From: Pseudomonadota bacterium
GTDB taxonomy: Bacteria; Myxococcota_A; Polyangia; Haliangiales; Haliangiaceae
DNA length: 64,000 bases
Direction: 5' to 3'
NCBI GenBank assembly: GCA_022360315.1
Contig: JAKSDA010000122.1
Coordinates: 62,001-126,000 of the forward strand
Under the pieces are notes generated by a model. That model had not been told where the DNA came from. It searched no databases and was given only the letters and a program-made list of their open reading frames with translations. Below, piece by piece: positions 9,801-18,705 of the stretch. Each line of letters opens with the position of its first letter. The stretch's first letter is position 1. Made by a program: the position numbers and the translations under genes.

Positions 9801-10913
9801 CCAGCGAGCGATCGGAACACCGTCCGGGTCATTGCTCAATGAATCGGAGTCCAGCGGGGGCAGCTCGTCGACCAGCCGGGTCATCTCGATATTGAGCAAT
9901 TTGGTCAATTCGATGTCGGGCAGCCTGGTCTGCTCTCGGTACGGCAACCTGCCGATCAACAGCTCGCACGCGATCACGCCAAACGCGTAGAGATCAGACT
10001 CGATGGACGGCGGACTGCCGAACCATAACTCCGGTGCGATGTAATAAAGCGTGCCGACCACTTTGGACGACGCAACCCGCTTCTTGGTGGCCAATCCAAA
10101 ATCGACGACTTTGATTCTGCCGTCCACATAAAGGACATTGCTGGGCTTCACATCCCTGTGGACGATACCGCGGCGGTGCAGGTAGAGCAGCGCCCGCAAC
10201 AGTTGGGCGAGAAGGTTCAACTTGACGTGAATCGATTTCTCGGCTGCTCCCTCGACGATGGTCTGTGGAGCATCGAGAAGCTCCATGGTGTAATAGGCGC
10301 CGAATTCGTCGTCAAATCCATAATCCAGGACCCGGATGACATTGGGGTGGTGCAGAGAGGAGAGAGTTCTGAACTCGCGGGCCAACATCAGACGGGGATC
10401 GACATCGGCGCGCTGACTCTGCGGCAGCGACTCGACCACTCCAGGCCGCATCAGCTTGAGCGCTACGTCGCGGTCGCCGACCCGCTGGGTGGCGCGATAC
10501 ACCACCCCCATACCGCCCTGACCCAGCTTTTCGTGGATCCAGTACTGCTGGTCGATGACATCGGGGTCGATGAGACGCGCCTCTCGCGGCGGGCCTATTC
10601 GATACGTTCCAGTACCTGCAGTGTCCGCTGCGTGGGCTACCGACGCAGTGGTCAGATCAGCGTCCTCGTTGGCACCCTGGAACCATGTACTCGCGGTTTG
10701 TGGCGGCGAAACCTCGCCGCGGCTCTCCGTATTCCCATGCCTGTGGACAAATTCCCTCTCCGTCTCCGCCACCTTGTCCATCTCGTCCGTCTTGGCCACA
10801 GGCCGCGGATTCACTTTTTGCGCAGTGGATTCAGAAGGACTGTATTCCTCCGAAACAAGGGTTCCATCGGTCCCTTTGTGATCATCTTTGTCAGAAGGGG
10901 GACGCCGGCTCAT
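6882..10913 (-). CDS. Ser/Thr kinase-AAA ATPase-TPR giant regulator
   Basis: A 1343-residue protein. After a disordered acidic N-terminus (~1-110) comes a Hanks-type kinase domain (~125-415) with a glycine loop 'LGQGGMGVVY', catalytic 'HRDVKPSN', 'VDFGLA' and 'YIAPEL', so it should be active. A STAND/AAA-type ATPase follows with Walker A 'GESGVGKS' near 475 and Walker B-like 'LVLLEDLQWAG' around 660. The C-terminal ~500 residues are TPR-like helical repeats. This layout resembles PknK/MalT-type signalling proteins, in which the ATPase and repeats sense a ligand or partner. There is no membrane helix, so it is cytosolic. A GAGG precedes the ATG. A second protein of the same design lies at 57487-61425. 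Confidence 0.92.
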   Translation of the reverse strand: MSRRPPSDKDDHKGTDGTLVSEEYSPSESTAQKVNPRPVAKTDEMDKVAETEREFVHRHGNTESRGEVSPPQTASTWFQGANEDADLTTASVAHAADTAGTGTYRIGPPREARLIDPDVIDQQYWIHEKLGQGGMGVVYRATQRVGDRDVALKLMRPGVVESLPQSQRADVDPRLMLAREFRTLSSLHHPNVIRVLDYGFDDEFGAYYTMELLDAPQTIVEGAAEKSIHVKLNLLAQLLRALLYLHRRGIVHRDVKPSNVLYVDGRIKVVDFGLATKKRVASSKVVGTLYYIAPELWFGSPPSIESDLYAFGVIACELLIGRLPYREQTRLPDIELTKLLNIEMTRLVDELPPLDSDSLSNDPDGVPIARWSTRSGNDRDRHDRLANILRKLLAREPSQRYSSAAAVLAEFGQVVAEPISLETPETRESFLQASEFIGRDRELSLLKTALVDLLGGRGSTWLYCGESGVGKSRLMAELRTLAMVYGASVVQGQAVLEVGSSYHVWLPVLRAVSLRTRTTPARVAEDSASRPKQPGADNDNGNDNDTVNNSSLSEAGLSETYEAPLENAVLHRAMRNRSVQRHGAAPDHSVPRNSGSQPNLGLASDHRELDDADAAVIKALLPELPQLLGRDIPDAAGLPPAAAQKRLFQSIETMFRLQRRPTLVLLEDLQWAGQDSVQLLGHLSEVSSQIPLLIVGNYRDDEAPHLADSVARANRFKIASFGKTHIIELSVSMLGDAGRDPALVEYLYRETEGNVFFLIEVLRELAAQAGQLDQIDRIALPDHLLTGGIRSFGRRRVARVPENGRALLHFAAVMGRQLDLAVLRQHAGTGDLESWLDTCANAAVLDYLDGVWRFAHDKVRDVIIGELSGEQRVELHGQVVSAVEAVYTGEERTMRAALLAFHCQEAGYTDRAIQYWSRAGQRAIQRSANVEACAHFTRGIELLDGDRGRGEGAEIKLDLLIALGQCLVATKGYAAPEVERTFLKCRVLCRELGETPKLFRVLWGSFLFHLVRADLHASRDIAQELLSLAERSEDSALLVEAHRNMGASLFFLGELDRARHHFEQCLALYDVAVHGKHAFQYGQDPGAASRIYAGWVMWFMGYPDQGLALCRSGVSLAHTIDHPFTRVFAQIWLVRLYQLRGDQDGVRDLSLATIELSSEHEFSLWTAYATVLDGWTLAEKEVAGGGGHAGIERIEEGIDAFRATGARLFLPCFLALQAEACIAAGHLGQAQNLLYEAMEWADQTDERFYQAEIYRLHAEVLLRRAEPEMEQAEHWLERALEVAGEQRSRSLILRATITRSQLWQRQGRSEAAREALAAAMEPFDEGFDTADLCTATRLLVTLQ

Positions 10914-11132
10914 GCCAACCTCACGTCGAGTACTACAACGGGAGAGTGGCTATAGTACAGCGTTCCCGGGATCTACTGAGCGAATAGTCGGCCAGCTGCC
11001 TGGCTGCCTCATGGTACGACCATTATACAAACGCGAATCGCGCCGCGAGGAATGAAACCGCGGCAGGCAAAGCTGCCAGGAGGAACCGCAGAACGGGTGG
11101 GTGGGGCCGAAAGAAACGGCTCTGTACCCGCT

Positions 11133-12227
11133 TCACGGAGTCAACTGGGCCAGCCGCTGGGCCGGAATGCGAGCCAGGTTACCGAGAAATCGAGTTGCGA
11201 CCGCCGGATCGTCGTTGCTCAAGGATCGCATGGTTTTCTCGCTCAGGCAGAGCACCCGTGCGGTTTCGGATACGACGTGGACGTCGGCGGTTCGCCGGCT
11301 GTCGAGCAAGAACGCCAGTTCGCCGCACATCTGGCCCGGCCCGATCGCGTTGCGGCGATCGCCGATACGAGCCTCGAGCTCGCCGTCCACAACCACGTAG
11401 ACTGTCCGGGTGGCCTGGCCGCGTCCGATCAGCTTGTTGCCGCGGTGACAGGTTATGATCGCTCCGCGCTCGAGCGAGGGGCGGAGTTCGTCGACCGAGA
11501 GTCCGGAAAACGGGTTCATGCCATTCGCCGGTCGCACCTGGACCAGGTTGCCGATCGCCTCCCAGTAGGCCCGGTTATCGGATTGGCTGGTCAACACCGG
11601 GTTATTGTCGGCCAGCACTGCGGCCAGCCGCGCCGCCAGCTCGCGATCCTCGCTCTGTGGCGACAAAAGAGCCAGGCCGAGAGATTTGATCTGGCGCAGG
11701 TATTCGTGATCGGCCGGAGTGCCGACCAAGGGAATGCCGATGCCGCTGCCGCCATAGTCGAACACGCGTCCGAACGAGCGCAGGCCGAGCGCAGTGTAGG
11801 AGCGGAATAGATGGGGCTGGCAGTCGCCGAAAAGCAGCTGGGTGTTCAGTTTGGCGAGAATCTGCCAGGTGGCCACCATGAGCTGCATGACCGCCGCGCC
11901 GCGCCGGCCGGGTTGGAGCATCAAGCTGGTGGCAATGGCCATGTTTTCGCGCGGTGCCACTGCAGCAAAACGCTCGATCTGGAAAAGCTCGTTGTACATA
12001 TCGGGAAACTGCCCGTCGGTGCCGGCCAGCAGCGAGATAGTGCCGACCAGGGTTCCGTTTTCGAACGCGCCGATCACCCGGGCGCCGTCGCCGACATCGT
12101 GGTGTAGAAGTCTGGCCTGGTGATCGGCAATATCGCCGAGAATGCCGCATTCCTCGACATACACCTCGTAGGCGAGACGGGCCGCGCTGGTGAACTCTTC
12201 TTCGGTTTCGAGCTGGCGAATTCTCAT
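11133..12227 (-). CDS. GNAT-type acyltransferase with cyclic-nucleotide-binding domain
   Basis: About 364 residues. The N-terminal ~190 resemble N-acyl amino acid synthase/autoinducer-synthase-like GNAT proteins ('AARLAYEVYVEECG', 'LVGTISLLAG', 'EIERF'-like 'FQIERFAAV'). The C-terminal ~130 form a CAP/cNMP-binding domain with the phosphate-binding cassette 'GELAFLLDSRRTADVHV', including the glutamate and arginine. I infer a cAMP/cGMP-controlled acyl transfer onto an amine or amino acid. The ATG at 12227 follows GGAGA; a longer upstream frame lacks domain similarity. It lies 56 bases downstream of the aminotransferase on the same strand, so they likely share a transcript. The domain order is opposite to mycobacterial PatA, where the cNMP domain comes first. 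Confidence 0.8.
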   Translation of the reverse strand: MRIRQLETEEEFTSAARLAYEVYVEECGILGDIADHQARLLHHDVGDGARVIGAFENGTLVGTISLLAGTDGQFPDMYNELFQIERFAAVAPRENMAIATSLMLQPGRRGAAVMQLMVATWQILAKLNTQLLFGDCQPHLFRSYTALGLRSFGRVFDYGGSGIGIPLVGTPADHEYLRQIKSLGLALLSPQSEDRELAARLAAVLADNNPVLTSQSDNRAYWEAIGNLVQVRPANGMNPFSGLSVDELRPSLERGAIITCHRGNKLIGRGQATRTVYVVVDGELEARIGDRRNAIGPGQMCGELAFLLDSRRTADVHVVSETARVLCLSEKTMRSLSNDDPAVATRFLGNLARIPAQRLAQLTP

Positions 12228-12283
12228 CGGTTCTCCGGGTTCGGGTATCGGGTATCGGGTCGTCCTGCGGCAAATGCCGTGTC

Positions 12284-13621
12284 TTACTGGCGGGTCGATA
12301 GAGTGCGCAGGCGGCGGCAGGCTTCTTCGATATCGGCATCGCTTTTGGCGAAGCAGAAGCGAAGAATCCGATCGCCGACTGTATTGGAGTAGAAGTCCGG
12401 ACCTGCCACTGCCGCCACGCCGGTCTCTTCGAGCACGGCCATGGCCAGATCGCCGGTCCTGGCTGTCATGCTGCGGGCGAGCACTGCAGGCACGGTTGCC
12501 AGGACAAAAAAGCCCCCCTGGGGCGGCAGGACTGCAAAGCCCGCGTCGGTCAAGGCGGTGCATAGACGGTCGCGTTTGGCGCTGAGTTGTGCGCGAAGTT
12601 CGCCCGTGCGATCGATCGGGGAGCGGAGCGCGTGGGCCACGCCGTGTTGCAGCGGGGTCGGCGGGCAGATATAGAGCAACTGGTGGACCGAGCGGATTGG
12701 TTTCATGAGGGCAGCCGGGGCCACGGCATAGCCGAGGCGCCAGCCGGTCACCGACAGGCTCTTGGAAAAGCCCATGATGGCCACTGTGCGATCGTCCAGT
12801 CCATCGATCGAGGCCGGTGATACGTGGCGATTGCTGTCGTAACAGAACTGCTCGTACTGCTCGTCGGTGATGACCAACAAGTCCTGTTCAAAGGCCACCC
12901 GCGCGAGTAGTTTGAGTTCGTCCCGGGTGTAGACTTTGCCGCTCGGGTTGGCCGGGGTGCAAAGGACGATGCCTCGGGTTCGGGGGCTCAGAGCCGCTGT
13001 GAGAGCGTCGCGGGTGAGCGCGAACAAAGGCGGGTGCAGGCGGACAAAGCGGGGTCGCAGTCCGGCCAGACGAACCAGATTGACGTGCCAGCCGAAGTAC
13101 GGTTCGGGCACGAGAATCTCGTCGCCCGGGGAGAAGAGGGCCATCATGCTGGCAGTAAAGGCGCCGATCGCGCCGCTGGTGACCAGCACATCGCTATCGG
13201 CATCGCACTCGATGCGGTTTTCCCGGCGCAGTTTCTCGACAATGGCCTGGCGCAGTTCGGCCACTCCGTGAGGGTGGGCGTATGCGTTTTGACCGCCGCG
13301 CAGAGCGTCCACGGCTCCGGCCACTGCGTCGGTATGGGCTGGAATCGACGGGATTCCGGTGGCCAGATCGATACCGCCCATCTGCCTGCACGCAGCGCCA
13401 ATGCGGATGATGGCTGACGAGTTGATGCCGTGCAGCCGATCTCCGGGCGCGCTGGCCGATTTGCCAATGGGCATCGGTATCAGGCGCGATGCTGGCGTTG
13501 CCGGCGAGGGCTGGTCGAAGTGGTCGCGCTGGCCATGCAGAGGCAGCATCTCGCCCGGCGCATCCGCCGATGGCTCGGTGATCGTCGGGGCAATTCTCGC
13601 AGAGCTCTCGGTCAACGACAT
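12284..13621 (-). CDS. Class I/II PLP-dependent aminotransferase
   Basis: A 445-residue fold-type I aminotransferase. Visible are 'GQNAYAHPHGVAELRQAI' (~110), the 'SGAIGAF' cofactor loop (~149), 'CTPANPSGKVY' (~221), 'ITDEQYEQF' (~251), and the PLP-lysine motif 'FSKSLSVTGWRLGY' with Lys287. The arginine that binds the substrate carboxylate is near 'RILRFCFA' at the C-terminus. The first ~60 residues are an extra, probably disordered, extension, so the true start may be internal. It probably transfers an amino group from an aspartate, alanine or aromatic amino acid to a keto acid. Co-transcription with the downstream GNAT/cNMP protein suggests that its product may be acylated. Confidence 0.9.
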   Translation of the reverse strand: MSLTESSARIAPTITEPSADAPGEMLPLHGQRDHFDQPSPATPASRLIPMPIGKSASAPGDRLHGINSSAIIRIGAACRQMGGIDLATGIPSIPAHTDAVAGAVDALRGGQNAYAHPHGVAELRQAIVEKLRRENRIECDADSDVLVTSGAIGAFTASMMALFSPGDEILVPEPYFGWHVNLVRLAGLRPRFVRLHPPLFALTRDALTAALSPRTRGIVLCTPANPSGKVYTRDELKLLARVAFEQDLLVITDEQYEQFCYDSNRHVSPASIDGLDDRTVAIMGFSKSLSVTGWRLGYAVAPAALMKPIRSVHQLLYICPPTPLQHGVAHALRSPIDRTGELRAQLSAKRDRLCTALTDAGFAVLPPQGGFFVLATVPAVLARSMTARTGDLAMAVLEETGVAAVAGPDFYSNTVGDRILRFCFAKSDADIEEACRRLRTLSTRQ

Positions 13622-13639
13622 ATGACACCGACTTGAGCA

Positions 13640-13685
13640 ACATACGTACCAATGACCGAAAATGTGTAAGCGTACGTAATATGGG
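13640..13685. promoter_or_regulatory. Paired TACGTA palindromes upstream of the aminotransferase
   Basis: Two TACGTA-centred palindromic boxes, 'CATACGTACC' at about 13641 and 'CGTACGTAAT' at about 13672, lie within 65 bases upstream of the aminotransferase start. Palindromic boxes placed like this are typical of dimeric repressor operators. No -10/-35 pair is convincing and the regulator is unknown. Confidence 0.3.
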
Positions 13686-13888
13686 GTGCGTTGGAGGAAC
13701 GATCTCGATCTGCATCAGGTGTCTCCGGTGCTGCGTGTATCTGATGCACTGGGTGCGCATGGCCGATTTATCGGCCGACGATGGCCGCGATGCTGGGAGG
13801 AAACGGCGGGGTTATCCGGGCTAGAATCAACCGGTGCCGTGCACGCAAGGCTTTCGGGGCGCGCAACAACCATGAATCAGGAGGAAAC

Positions 13889-14932
13889 ATGTCCACGACT
13901 CCATCTGTGCATCTTGTCGCCAGCACTGGATTCGCCGAGGACGAGGGTGGCAACGCCACCTGGACCAGTGTCGGCGAGGATGGGACGACGTTTAGGGCGG
14001 CCCGACGCGGAGCCAGTCCCACTCTGGTAGAGGACGCGATCAACGGTCATCCGGCGGTGCGTTTCACCGACCGGGCGGCGTTGAACGGAACGGTCACACT
14101 GAGTGCCGAGTCCGGCACGGTGATCCTGGTGATCGAGCAGCGAAATCTGTCGCGCAACAAGATTCCCTGGGCTATCGGCGCCACGTATGTGCACACTCCG
14201 TACAGCGACGGGTCCACGATGTCGCCGCCCTCGTTTGCCGATAACTCGTATATCAACTGGCGTACGAGGAACCGCAGCGCGTGCGGTGTGCAATACGGTC
14301 ATTACTACGTATTGACCTGGGTCGAGGACGGCAACGAGTGCCGGCTGTTCAACAACGGCCGGCTGAAAGTGACCTACACAGGGGGCAGGGCGCCTGTGTG
14401 GGGAGAGGAGACCATGACCCTGGGCAATTTTCACAGCGTGAATCCGGCCTATTCGATCGGGGGCCACATTGCGGAGTTGCTGATCTATCGCGAGCCGCTC
14501 GCCGACCAGGAGCGAATGCTGGTCGAAAGGCGGCTGATGAGTAAGTACGCTCTCGGTGGATTCGCAACCCCCCGGGTTCGTATCCAGAAGATCGTCGAGG
14601 TTCGGGAGATCGTCTTTTCCGACCAGGGGTCAGAGATGTGCACGGACGAGCAGGCCGTGCTGGTGAATGAAGGGCAGGAGGTCGCGGATCTGTCCAGCTG
14701 GACCCTTCACGCCGGCGATCCCGGCCAGACGTTTACCTTTCCCGAGGGCACGTTGCTCGGGCCCGGGGCCACAGCAGTGGTGTGGACACGAAAGGATGAC
14801 GCCATGGCAGCCCACAATGAGTTCAGTCTGGGCAGGAAAAGCAGCGTGTGGAACAACCAGGGGGACGTCGGCATGTTGCGCGACGCGGGCGGCAATGAAA
14901 TACATCGAGTCGCGTACGGCAAAAAAGCCTGA
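13889..14932 (+). CDS. LamG-like plus lamin-tail-domain protein
   Basis: About 347 residues. The first ~225 resemble a concanavalin/LamG jelly roll (conserved 'RFTDRAALNGT', 'TLGNFHSVNPAYSIGGHIAE' and 'LLIYREPL' followed by 'ERMLVERRLMSKYAL'). The last ~100 resemble a bacterial lamin-tail domain ('AVLVNEGQEVADLSSWTLHA' with 'FTFPEGTLLGPGATAVVWT'). The start is firm: AGGAGG lies five bases upstream of the ATG at 13889. Oddly, no signal peptide is visible, although both domain types are usually extracellular. It may use another export route or act inside the cell. It is divergent from the aminotransferase operon, and a decayed repeat-rich region follows. Confidence 0.72.
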   Translation: MSTTPSVHLVASTGFAEDEGGNATWTSVGEDGTTFRAARRGASPTLVEDAINGHPAVRFTDRAALNGTVTLSAESGTVILVIEQRNLSRNKIPWAIGATYVHTPYSDGSTMSPPSFADNSYINWRTRNRSACGVQYGHYYVLTWVEDGNECRLFNNGRLKVTYTGGRAPVWGEETMTLGNFHSVNPAYSIGGHIAELLIYREPLADQERMLVERRLMSKYALGGFATPRVRIQKIVEVREIVFSDQGSEMCTDEQAVLVNEGQEVADLSSWTLHAGDPGQTFTFPEGTLLGPGATAVVWTRKDDAMAAHNEFSLGRKSSVWNNQGDVGMLRDAGGNEIHRVAYGKKA

Positions 14933-14961
14933 TCGCACCCGCTCGGCGGCTAGCCGATCTC

Positions 14962-15125
14962 GACCCGACCCGGGTTGATTCGCCCACATGCCCGGGATCG
15001 ACCCGGGTTGATTTCCCGCTGATTTCCCGCAGGACCGGGGCTGGATCGACCGGGGCCGGATCGACCGGGGCCGGATCGACCCGGGTTGATATCCCGCAGG
15101 ACCGGGGCCGGATCGACCCGGGGGT
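14962..15125. repeat. Short GGATCGACCCGGG-type tandem/dispersed repeats
   Basis: Six or so copies of a 13-15-base unit with core GGATCGACC(C/G)GGG, interspersed with TTGATTTCCCGC and CAGGACCGGGGC. They appear at about 14967, 14997, 15046, 15058, 15073 and 15112. Units are partly tandem. They separate the LamG/LTD gene from the TPR remnant, and all reading frames through them are low-complexity. Confidence 0.65.
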
Positions 15126-15349
15126 ATGCCGGCTCCATCGATACTGTAGAGCAGGGATATGGGCGAAAACACCGCGGTGATTTCGCGTATCCACTGAAAC
15201 GAGCCAACATGGGTGTCGGTGGTACGTGAATCGGCCAGGCCAATGGCAGCTTCGCATTGGGTATGGGCCTCGCTGAAACGCCCCTCCAGGAGAGTCAGGA
15301 TAGCGCGAGAGGCGGCCGAATTGGCCACTTCGAACTGGTATGAAGCCAT
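15122..15349 (-). pseudogene. TPR-repeat remnant of a regulator
   Basis: The antisense frame from 15349 gives about 75 residues that read as a TPR segment: 'EVANSAASRAILTLLEGRFS' then 'EAHTQCEAAIGLA', followed by a diverged second helix pair. This style matches the TPR half of kinase-ATPase-TPR or adenylate cyclase-type regulators. It then runs straight into the GGATCGACC repeats. No start, no partner domain and no further homology are visible, so I read it as the leftover of a deleted gene. Confidence 0.5.
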
Positions 15350-15385
15350 GTAACCTCTGCATCCAGTCCGACGTCAGTTCGACCA

Positions 15386-16249
15386 ATGCAGATCACATTC
15401 GAGTACTGGTTCATGCTGCCGATTGCCATGGCGGTCGCTACAATTGCCATGGCGAGCGGGATTGGCGGCGCGGTGTTTTTCTCGCCCATCTTTCTCCTGT
15501 GGTTAAAACTGGAGCCGACTATTGCGATCGGCACGGCGTTGCTCACCGAACTTTTCGGCTTCACGTCGGGCCTGGTTGCCTATGTTCGGGCCAAGCGCAT
15601 CGACTTCAAGCTGGCCCGCGGACTGCTCGTATTCTCGATCCCGGCAGCGACCGTCGGCGTGCTCATCGCAGATGTATTTCCGTCGGTCGTGCTAAAGAGT
15701 ATCTTCGCCACCGGGCTTCTCTTCATCGGAATGCAACTGTATACGTCGTGGCGCCAGGAGCAGCGGGAGAAACAGGAGGAGTCGATTGCACAAGAGGCCG
15801 AACAGAGCTACGAATCCGAGCTCCGCGACAAAAATGGCACGGTGTACCGCTACACCGTATGCAACAAGAACCAGGGCCGGGTATTCGCCGCGGTGGGCGG
15901 GGCGTTTCTCGGCATGATCTCGGTCGGCCTGGCCGAATTGCAGGAGTATCACCTGGTCGCGAAATGCCGTGTGCCATCGCAGGTCGCAGTCGCCACATCG
16001 ATTTTTGTGGTCGTTGTAACTGTACTCGTGGCAGTGATCGGCCACGGCTATCAGTTCGTCACCAGCGCCGAGCCAGCCCTGCTGAGCAATGTTGTCAGTG
16101 TCGCCATGTTCACCATCCCGGGTGTCCTGATCGGCGGGCAGATCGGTCCCAGGGTCGGTGCCCGGCTCAATCCAGATGTGCTCAAAGTTGCCATCGCAGT
16201 TCTATTCATCGGCGTGGGCGGTTTCATGCTCACCACCCTGGCGATATAG
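15386..16249 (+). CDS. TauE/SafE-family sulfite/anion permease
   Basis: A 287-residue inner-membrane protein with two repeats of three to four helices, the layout of the TauE/SafE family. 'GIGGAVFFSPIFLL' near residue 25 and 'GGAFLGMISVGLAELQEYHL' near 172 are the paired signature loops. A hydrophilic insert (~125-165), rich in Glu, Gln and Lys, separates the halves. Members export sulfite, sulfoacetate or other organosulfur anions, or take up anions; the substrate here is not determined. The sulfur-metabolism cluster lies 8 kb away, so no operon link can be claimed. Confidence 0.85.
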   Translation: MQITFEYWFMLPIAMAVATIAMASGIGGAVFFSPIFLLWLKLEPTIAIGTALLTELFGFTSGLVAYVRAKRIDFKLARGLLVFSIPAATVGVLIADVFPSVVLKSIFATGLLFIGMQLYTSWRQEQREKQEESIAQEAEQSYESELRDKNGTVYRYTVCNKNQGRVFAAVGGAFLGMISVGLAELQEYHLVAKCRVPSQVAVATSIFVVVVTVLVAVIGHGYQFVTSAEPALLSNVVSVAMFTIPGVLIGGQIGPRVGARLNPDVLKVAIAVLFIGVGGFMLTTLAI

Positions 16250-16362
16250 CGACATTCGGCGGCGAGTCGGCGATCGGTCGATCCCCGACAATGGGGGGCG
16301 CGTTCGGGACTTTTCTCGACGGCGGCTAGGCAACCGCCAGACTCACGTGATAGCAAGGAGAG

Positions 16363-18705
16363 ATGGCCCATTCTGGTCGAGCCACCTCTGGTCCTGCCGA
16401 GCCCGCATCTGCCGGGCCCGCATCTGTCGAGCCCGCGTTTTCCAACAGTCTTGCGCCAGCACTGGGCGCTGCACTGGCCACTGGCGCCATCCTGGCCCTG
16501 GCCGATGTGGCCATGGCATTGGTCCGGGGCGGCTCTGGCGGGCTGGAATTGGTCATGATCACCGGCGGGCTCTACGCCGTGCCCGCTCTGGCCGTGGGTC
16601 TACTGGGTGGAATCGTCGCCGGTGGGTTTCGGGCCACCCACGGTCGGGGGGCGCTCAGTCGTCTGATCCGGCGCATGGTAGACGACCGTGCTTTCGATCG
16701 CGCAGTGACCGGCGGGCTTCTCGCTGCTGTCCTGGTCACACTGCTCTTTGTTCTGGCCGCGGCCACAGCAGCCATGGTTCTGGTCGCCGAAGTGCAACGC
16801 AAACAGGCCGGAGCCCTGCTCATGGGGCTCTCACTCGCCTGCGCCCTGCCGTTGATCGCTGCCATGGGCTGGCCCATCTATCGAATCACCCGCGTTGTCG
16901 CCGGTCTCGTGCCGCGTATCGGGCCGATCCCGCGGTCCGGGGTGGCCGCTGTCGGCAGCCTCGTCGGAGTTTTTGCCATCGCGGTCTATTTCGTGTTCAC
17001 CCGGCTCGAATGGCGTGCACTCAATCTCGACGCAATGGCCTTTCTGGGCAGCTATCCGGCGCTTTGCCTGGTCTGGCTAGTGCTCTGGTACCGGGTGCTC
17101 TACCGCGTTCGCAAGGCCATTGGGGCGGGTGTGGTCGCCCTTGTCGCCGGCTCGCTGGGTGCGGTCGCTCTGCCGCTCTACACGCTGGGCGTCCAGCCGT
17201 CTGAACAAACCGTTCTGTCACTCACCGAGCACAGTATGGGCGCGCGCATCCTGGTCGGCGCAGGACGCAGCCTGATCGACCGGGATAGCGACGGCTTCTC
17301 GGCGTTTCTCGGCGGTCCCGATTGCGATGATCGCGATCCCGCCGTCCACCCCGACGCACGCGAGATCGCCGACAACGGGGTCGACGACAATTGCCTGGGC
17401 GGCGACCGAAAATCGGATGCGAACGTCGAGGCGCGGCCCTCCACTGCACAGCACACCCGGCACGCCCCGGATCGGGCAGTGGGCCGCGCAGCCGGCGTCA
17501 ACCGCAAGGGTGGGGCCACGCCGAGCAGCCGGACCGGGCGAGCCGATAACGCCCTCATTATCATGGTCGATACAGTGCGCGCCGATCGCCTCGGCGTGGC
17601 TGGATATCGGCGCGACGGAAAATCGCTGACCCCCCGTTTGGACGACTTGGCCGAGAATGCGGCGTATTTTACCCGGGTCTACGCACAGGCACCGAACACG
17701 CCGCGCTCCGTGCCCTCGACCTTCGCATCGCGTTTTCCATCGCAGCTCGCCGTGGCCAGTTCGTTTGTGAACTACCCAAAACTGCTTGATCAGCACGTGT
17801 CGGTGTTCGAAGTGCTGCGCGATGCGGGCATTCACACCGTGGGGTATGCGTCGCATTTCTACTTTCGAGAGGAGAGAAACGCCCGCCAGGGCTTCGAGCT
17901 CTTCGACAACGAAGGAGCACTCGACATCAAGGGCTCCAACAAGGACACCGCGGCGCCGCGCATCGTACCCAAAGTCGAGGCCAAACTGGCCGAATTGGCC
18001 AAACATGGGCGCCGCTTTGCCGTGTTTGTCCACCTGTTTGAGCCTCACTCGACGTATATGGCACATGCCGAGTACCCGATCACCGAGCGCGGCATTGCCG
18101 GCCTCGTACAAAAGTACGACTACGAGATCGCCTACGTCGACCGATGGATCGGCCGTATCCTCGCCGCAGTCGAGCGACACGGCCTGGCCGATCGCACTGC
18201 GGTGTTCGTGTACTCGGATCACGGCGAGGCTTTCGGCGTCCATCGAGTCGCCGGCAAACAGATGTTCTTTCACGGCCAGACCCTCTATGACGAGCTCTTG
18301 CGGGTGCCGCTTATCATTTCGATACCCGGCTCCAAGCCCGGCGTGTACGACGATACGGTGATGCTGATCGATCTGGCGCCGACCCTGTGCGACGCGCTCG
18401 GTGTGGCCCAACCCGACCGCTTTGTCGGGCGCAGTCTGCTCCCTCGAATCACCGGCCAGCCTCTTGCAAACAGGCCGGCCTATGGCGAGCTTCTCCCCGC
18501 GCCGTCGTGGAAACACTCGGCCAAGATGGTGGTGTCGAGGGAAGGTCGCTATAAACTGTACCACCGCATCTCGGAAAGCCGCTACGAACTCTATGATTTA
18601 AAGAGCGATCCCGAGGAGAGAGTCGACCTTTCGGCAAAACGGCCCGACGTGGTCAAACAACTCAAACAAGAACTGCTGCGCTGGATCGAGGTGGACCTTC
18701 CATGA
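16363..18705 (+). CDS. Membrane-anchored sulfatase-like hydrolase with MopE-type motif
   Basis: A 780-residue protein preceded by AAGGAGAG. The N-terminal ~280 residues carry about seven membrane helices, after a Pro/Ala/Ser-rich start made of short repeats. Residues ~303-347 form a calcium-loop-like motif '[20 protein letters not shown]' with a later 'DNGVDDNC', the pattern of the MopE-like putative metal-binding motif. From ~395 an alkaline-phosphatase-superfamily domain begins ('[13 protein letters not shown]'), with '[10 protein letters not shown]' near 443 in the nucleophile position and metal-binding 'YSDHGEAFG' near 618. The CxPxR or SxPxR formylglycine motif of true sulfatases is absent, so Thr446 or a nearby Ser may be the nucleophile, as in phosphotransferases. 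It may modify envelope glycans or lipids. Confidence 0.85.
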   Translation: MAHSGRATSGPAEPASAGPASVEPAFSNSLAPALGAALATGAILALADVAMALVRGGSGGLELVMITGGLYAVPALAVGLLGGIVAGGFRATHGRGALSRLIRRMVDDRAFDRAVTGGLLAAVLVTLLFVLAAATAAMVLVAEVQRKQAGALLMGLSLACALPLIAAMGWPIYRITRVVAGLVPRIGPIPRSGVAAVGSLVGVFAIAVYFVFTRLEWRALNLDAMAFLGSYPALCLVWLVLWYRVLYRVRKAIGAGVVALVAGSLGAVALPLYTLGVQPSEQTVLSLTEHSMGARILVGAGRSLIDRDSDGFSAFLGGPDCDDRDPAVHPDAREIADNGVDDNCLGGDRKSDANVEARPSTAQHTRHAPDRAVGRAAGVNRKGGATPSSRTGRADNALIIMVDTVRADRLGVAGYRRDGKSLTPRLDDLAENAAYFTRVYAQAPNTPRSVPSTFASRFPSQLAVASSFVNYPKLLDQHVSVFEVLRDAGIHTVGYASHFYFREERNARQGFELFDNEGALDIKGSNKDTAAPRIVPKVEAKLAELAKHGRRFAVFVHLFEPHSTYMAHAEYPITERGIAGLVQKYDYEIAYVDRWIGRILAAVERHGLADRTAVFVYSDHGEAFGVHRVAGKQMFFHGQTLYDELLRVPLIISIPGSKPGVYDDTVMLIDLAPTLCDALGVAQPDRFVGRSLLPRITGQPLANRPAYGELLPAPSWKHSAKMVVSREGRYKLYHRISESRYELYDLKSDPEERVDLSAKRPDVVKQLKQELLRWIEVDLP

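Noticed and set aside
11041..11132. GC-rich hairpins (GGCAG-GCAAAG-CTGCC and GCCG-AAAGAAA-CGGC) that could suggest a riboswitch
   Set aside because: I compared it by eye with c-di-GMP, glycine, SAH and cobalamin consensus elements and found no match; it is only called structured intergenic sequence.
17218..18564. 448-residue antisense ORF within the sulfatase-like gene
   Set aside because: It is the complement of strongly coding sequence with intact active-site motifs; no domain or ribosome binding site supports it.
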